Assembly: GCA_900769145.1 (NCBI GenBank)
Contig: CAAGFN010000150.1
Span: 1-16,992 of the forward strand
DNA length: 16,992 nt
From: Rikenellaceae bacterium
Lineage (GTDB): Bacteria; Bacteroidota; Bacteroidia; Bacteroidales; UBA932
Direction of reading: 5' to 3'
Shown here: piece by piece, positions 14,926-16,992 of the stretch
Layout: every line of letters begins with the position of its first letter
How positions within the stretch are numbered: position 1 is the stretch's first letter
Program-made: the position numbers and the translations under genes
Notes under the pieces: model-generated
The model's database searches: none
The model's input: the letters and a program-made list of their open reading frames with translations, nothing else
What the model was told of the DNA's origin: nothing

Positions 14926-15393
14926 ATGGAAAATGAAGCAGTCAAAAAAACTCTTTCTTCTCTGCAGAGACAATGTTCACGCAGGGAATATTGTTCCTCG
15001 GACATATACAGGAAGGCATTGAAGGCCCTGGATGGAGATGAGGAAGCGGCAACATTGGTGCTGGAAAGCCTCAAGGCCGACAAATTCGTGGACGATTTGC
15101 GCTACGCTTCGGCCTATATCAGGGAGAAGACCTCCATATCCGGATGGGGAATGACCAAGATTTCCTATATGCTGGCTTCCAAGGGTGTGGACAGGACCAT
15201 AATCATGGAGGCTGCGAAGGATGCTGACCCGGCCGCTTCTGCGAGAAAACTCGAAACCGTCCTCAGGACCAAGTACAAGGCACTCTCCGAAGACCCGGCA
15301 GCGAGGCTCAAGCTTCTCCGCTTCGCTCTCGGAAGGGGCTATTCATACGATGAGGTACGGGATGCAGTGGAGAAGGTTATGTCGGGAGAATGA
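14926..15393 (+). CDS. recX: Regulatory protein RecX
   Basis: Protein of 155 residues, a normal RecX length, made of repeated three-helix units. Recognisable parts are CSRREYCSSDIYRKAL (17-32), then a central unit with KFVDDLRYASAYIREK (53-68) and GWGMTKISYMLASKGV (73-88), and a C-terminal unit ending GRGYSYDEVRDAVEKV. RecX binds RecA filaments and limits their growth and strand-exchange activity. It begins 15 bases after the patatin/barrel gene and is followed after ten bases by the Mom-like gene, so it appears to be transcribed with rlmN rather than with recA. This separates the modulator from its target, although both start from the same divergent intergenic region. Confidence 0.92.
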   Translation: MENEAVKKTLSSLQRQCSRREYCSSDIYRKALKALDGDEEAATLVLESLKADKFVDDLRYASAYIREKTSISGWGMTKISYMLASKGVDRTIIMEAAKDADPAASARKLETVLRTKYKALSEDPAARLKLLRFALGRGYSYDEVRDAVEKVMSGE

Positions 15394-15403
15394 TGGCAAC
15401 TCT

Positions 15404-16237
15404 ATGAATGTGAACTATTTCGAGGAGGTAAGGGATTTCGTCTGTGCCAATGTCAGGGATGCGGTTTGTATTGAAGACTCTGGCTTTGCCCTCATATCCG
15501 CATCATCCAGGCCCGGCACCCTCATTGTTCCTGAACCCGTGGACGCAAGGTCATTGGACGAGGCCCTGGAAAAGTCCGGGAGACTCTCAGGATTGCTGTC
15601 CCGTCTGCACGGAAAGAAGGTCGTGATTGTACCAGAAGATATCTGGCGTAGCCGTCCCGGCATGACCAGGCCGAGGATTCTGGCTCATCTCGGAAAGTTC
15701 AGGTCTGTATTCGCACGGAAAACCCTGGTCAAAAGGGTGGACAAGCCGGTTTCTTCCGCATTCTTCAATGCCTGCCACACCTATGGTGACGCCTCGGCAA
15801 GGTACAGGTACGGCCTTTTCCTGGGAGAAGAGATGGTAGCCTGCGCAAGTTTCTCATCGCCAAGGACTTGGAACCGTCCGGAAGGCCCTCATAAATCGGC
15901 GGAATGGGTAAGGTATGCATCTCTTCCCGATGTGCGTGTCGCAGGCGGAATGGGGAAATTGCTGAACCGCTTCATTGAGGAAGCAAGACCGGATGATGTG
16001 ATGAGTTATGCCGATTTGGAGTGGACTGACGGAGAAGTATACAGGAAACTGGGCTTCCGGGAGGAGTCTTTCCGCCCTCCTGTCAGGTTTGTCATTGAAC
16101 CTGAATCATTTGTGCGCAGGCCAATGTCCTCCCTCATGGGGGCAGGAGATGACAGCAATGCTGTCGTCGGAGGAATTCCCGGTTACCGTTTCCATGTAAA
16201 TCAGGGCAGTGTGAAATACCGTCTCGACATTCCGTGA
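15404..16237 (+). CDS. Mom/GNAT-like protein with endonuclease-like N-terminus, function unknown
   Basis: Protein of 277 residues from MNVNYFEEVRDF; the frame is open upstream but overlaps recX. No signal peptide. The segment KKVVIVPEDIWRSRPGMTRP (71-90), then RILAHLGKFRSVFARK (91-106), resembles the end of the VSR-like nuclease domain of some phage and homing-type proteins, where a strand ending in a YEDEW-like motif is followed by a basic helix and IYARK. The second half fits their Mom-like acyltransferase (GNAT-fold) domain: ARYRYGLFLGEEMVACASFS (132-151), AEWVRYASLPDVRVAGGMGK (166-185), LLNRFIEEARPDDVMSYADL (186-205), VYRKLGFREES (212-222) and a basic ending YRFHVNQGSVKYRLDIP. Mu Mom modifies adenine in DNA; whether this protein acts on DNA, RNA or something else is unknown. 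The N-terminus looks reduced. It is the last gene of the rlmN-recX series. Confidence 0.7.
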   Translation: MNVNYFEEVRDFVCANVRDAVCIEDSGFALISASSRPGTLIVPEPVDARSLDEALEKSGRLSGLLSRLHGKKVVIVPEDIWRSRPGMTRPRILAHLGKFRSVFARKTLVKRVDKPVSSAFFNACHTYGDASARYRYGLFLGEEMVACASFSSPRTWNRPEGPHKSAEWVRYASLPDVRVAGGMGKLLNRFIEEARPDDVMSYADLEWTDGEVYRKLGFREESFRPPVRFVIEPESFVRRPMSSLMGAGDDSNAVVGGIPGYRFHVNQGSVKYRLDIP

Positions 16238-16278
16238 ATTTTCTCCGGTCTCCTATTCGCATTAAGCCGGAGTTTCAT

Positions 16279-16286
16279 TATCTTTG
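16279..16286 (+). promoter_or_regulatory. Candidate -7 box for purC
   Basis: TATCTTTG is an exact TAnnTTTG match, 25 bases before the purC ATG, in the 74-base gap after the Mom-like gene. It suggests that purC is transcribed separately, with a short AT-rich leader. No purine riboswitch-like structure is apparent in so short a leader. Confidence 0.6.
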
Positions 16287-16311
16287 CACACGAAAAAATT
16301 CATTTCTCAAT

Positions 16312-16992
16312 ATGGAACCTATCATCAAGACCGATTTCAACTTTCCTCATCAGGTGGGGAAATATGTCGGCAAAGTACGTGATGTCTATGACATTGACGG
16401 AAAGTATCTCGTAATGGCCGTTTCCGACCGCATTTCTGCTTTTGACGTAGTCCTTCCTAAGGGCATTCCTTTCAAGGGCCAGGTGCTCAACCAAATCGCC
16501 GAGAAGTTCCTCGACGCTACCGCTGACATCGTCCCTAACTGGAAAATCGCAAGCCCTGACCCTATGGTCACGGTGGGCTACAAATGTGAGCCTTTCAAGG
16601 TGGAAATGGTCATAAGAGGCTGTCTTGCAGGACATTCATGGCGTGAATATCAGGCTGGCAAGAGGACACTCTGCGGAGTTGAGCTTCCTGACGGCATGGT
16701 CGAGGGCCAGCATTTCCCGGAGCCGATCATCACTCCGTCAGCAAAGGCCTCCGAGGGTCACGACGAGGATATCACAAGGGAGGAAATCATTGCCCAGGGC
16801 ATTGTTCCTGAGGAGGATTACATAAAGATTGAGGAATATACCAGGGCAATCTTCAAGCGCGGTCAGGAAATAGCCGCGAAGATGGGACTGATTCTCGTGG
16901 ATACCAAATATGAGTTCGGAAAGCGTGACGGGCAGATTATGCTGATGGACGAGGTCCATACTCCGGATTCTTCCCGCTACTACTATGCTGAA
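16312..16992 (+). CDS. purC: SAICAR synthetase PurC, N-terminal part (runs off right edge)
   Basis: The first 227 codons are present without a stop; the full protein should be a little over 300 residues. PurC joins aspartate to CAIR using ATP in purine synthesis. Recognisable motifs are GKVRDVYDI (20-28, nucleotide-binding loop), SDRISAFDVV (38-47), IRGCLAGHSWREY (101-113), PIITPSAKASEGHDEDIT (138-155), LVDTKYEFG (195-203) and DEVHTPDSSRYY (213-224). The start MEPIIKTDFNFP follows its own -7 box. No other purine genes are adjacent within the window. Confidence 0.96.
   Translation, partial: MEPIIKTDFNFPHQVGKYVGKVRDVYDIDGKYLVMAVSDRISAFDVVLPKGIPFKGQVLNQIAEKFLDATADIVPNWKIASPDPMVTVGYKCEPFKVEMVIRGCLAGHSWREYQAGKRTLCGVELPDGMVEGQHFPEPIITPSAKASEGHDEDITREEIIAQGIVPEEDYIKIEEYTRAIFKRGQEIAAKMGLILVDTKYEFGKRDGQIMLMDEVHTPDSSRYYYAE

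Noticed and set aside
16238..16311. Riboswitch upstream of purC
   Set aside because: The expected leader after the -7 box is only about 20 bases, too short for a purine aptamer, and no conserved core was seen.

Overview
The window comes from a member of the Bacteroidota, most likely order Bacteroidales. Three things support this. Several genes start downstream of the TAnnTTTG -7 element typical of this phylum, and Shine-Dalgarno sequences are weak or absent. The proteins look Bacteroidales-like: a DPP III peptidase with an HECLGH zinc site, XerD, an RlmN with the RASRGEDI/AACGML ending, and a patatin fused to an outer-membrane barrel. There are also several lipoprotein signals ending in a lipobox cysteine. 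Genes are tightly packed: the longest gap is about 145 bases, and I see no tRNA, rRNA, CRISPR array or insertion sequence.

Layout. Minus strand 1-3063: a DPP III-type lipoprotein peptidase, xerD, and the start of a lipoprotein gene that runs off the left edge, spaced like one operon. Diverging from it is a clostripain-family (C11) lipoprotein peptidase (3161-4489). Minus strand 4495-7569: tdk, an unusual FeoB-like transporter and a Bcp peroxiredoxin. Plus strand 7646-10196: an acidic coiled-coil protein, rsmI and a membrane-anchored ComEA-like helix-hairpin-helix protein. recA (minus, 10217-11254) converges on that group and diverges from a plus-strand series: rlmN, a patatin/barrel protein, recX and a Mom-like acyltransferase-fold protein. 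The window ends inside purC, which has its own promoter.

Most of this is core metabolism: recombination (recA, recX, xerD), ribosome maturation (rsmI, rlmN), nucleotide synthesis (tdk, purC), and envelope peptide and lipid processing. Two genes stand out. The FeoB-like protein keeps an apparently complete metal-permease core but has lost the GTPase signature motifs; at the place where FeoB normally has its P-loop it carries a cysteine cluster (C6, C10, C13, plus C24). The last gene of the recX series resembles phage/homing-type proteins that join an endonuclease-like N-terminus to a Mom/GNAT-like C-terminus, yet it sits in a housekeeping operon. All family assignments were made by eye from motifs; no database search was run.
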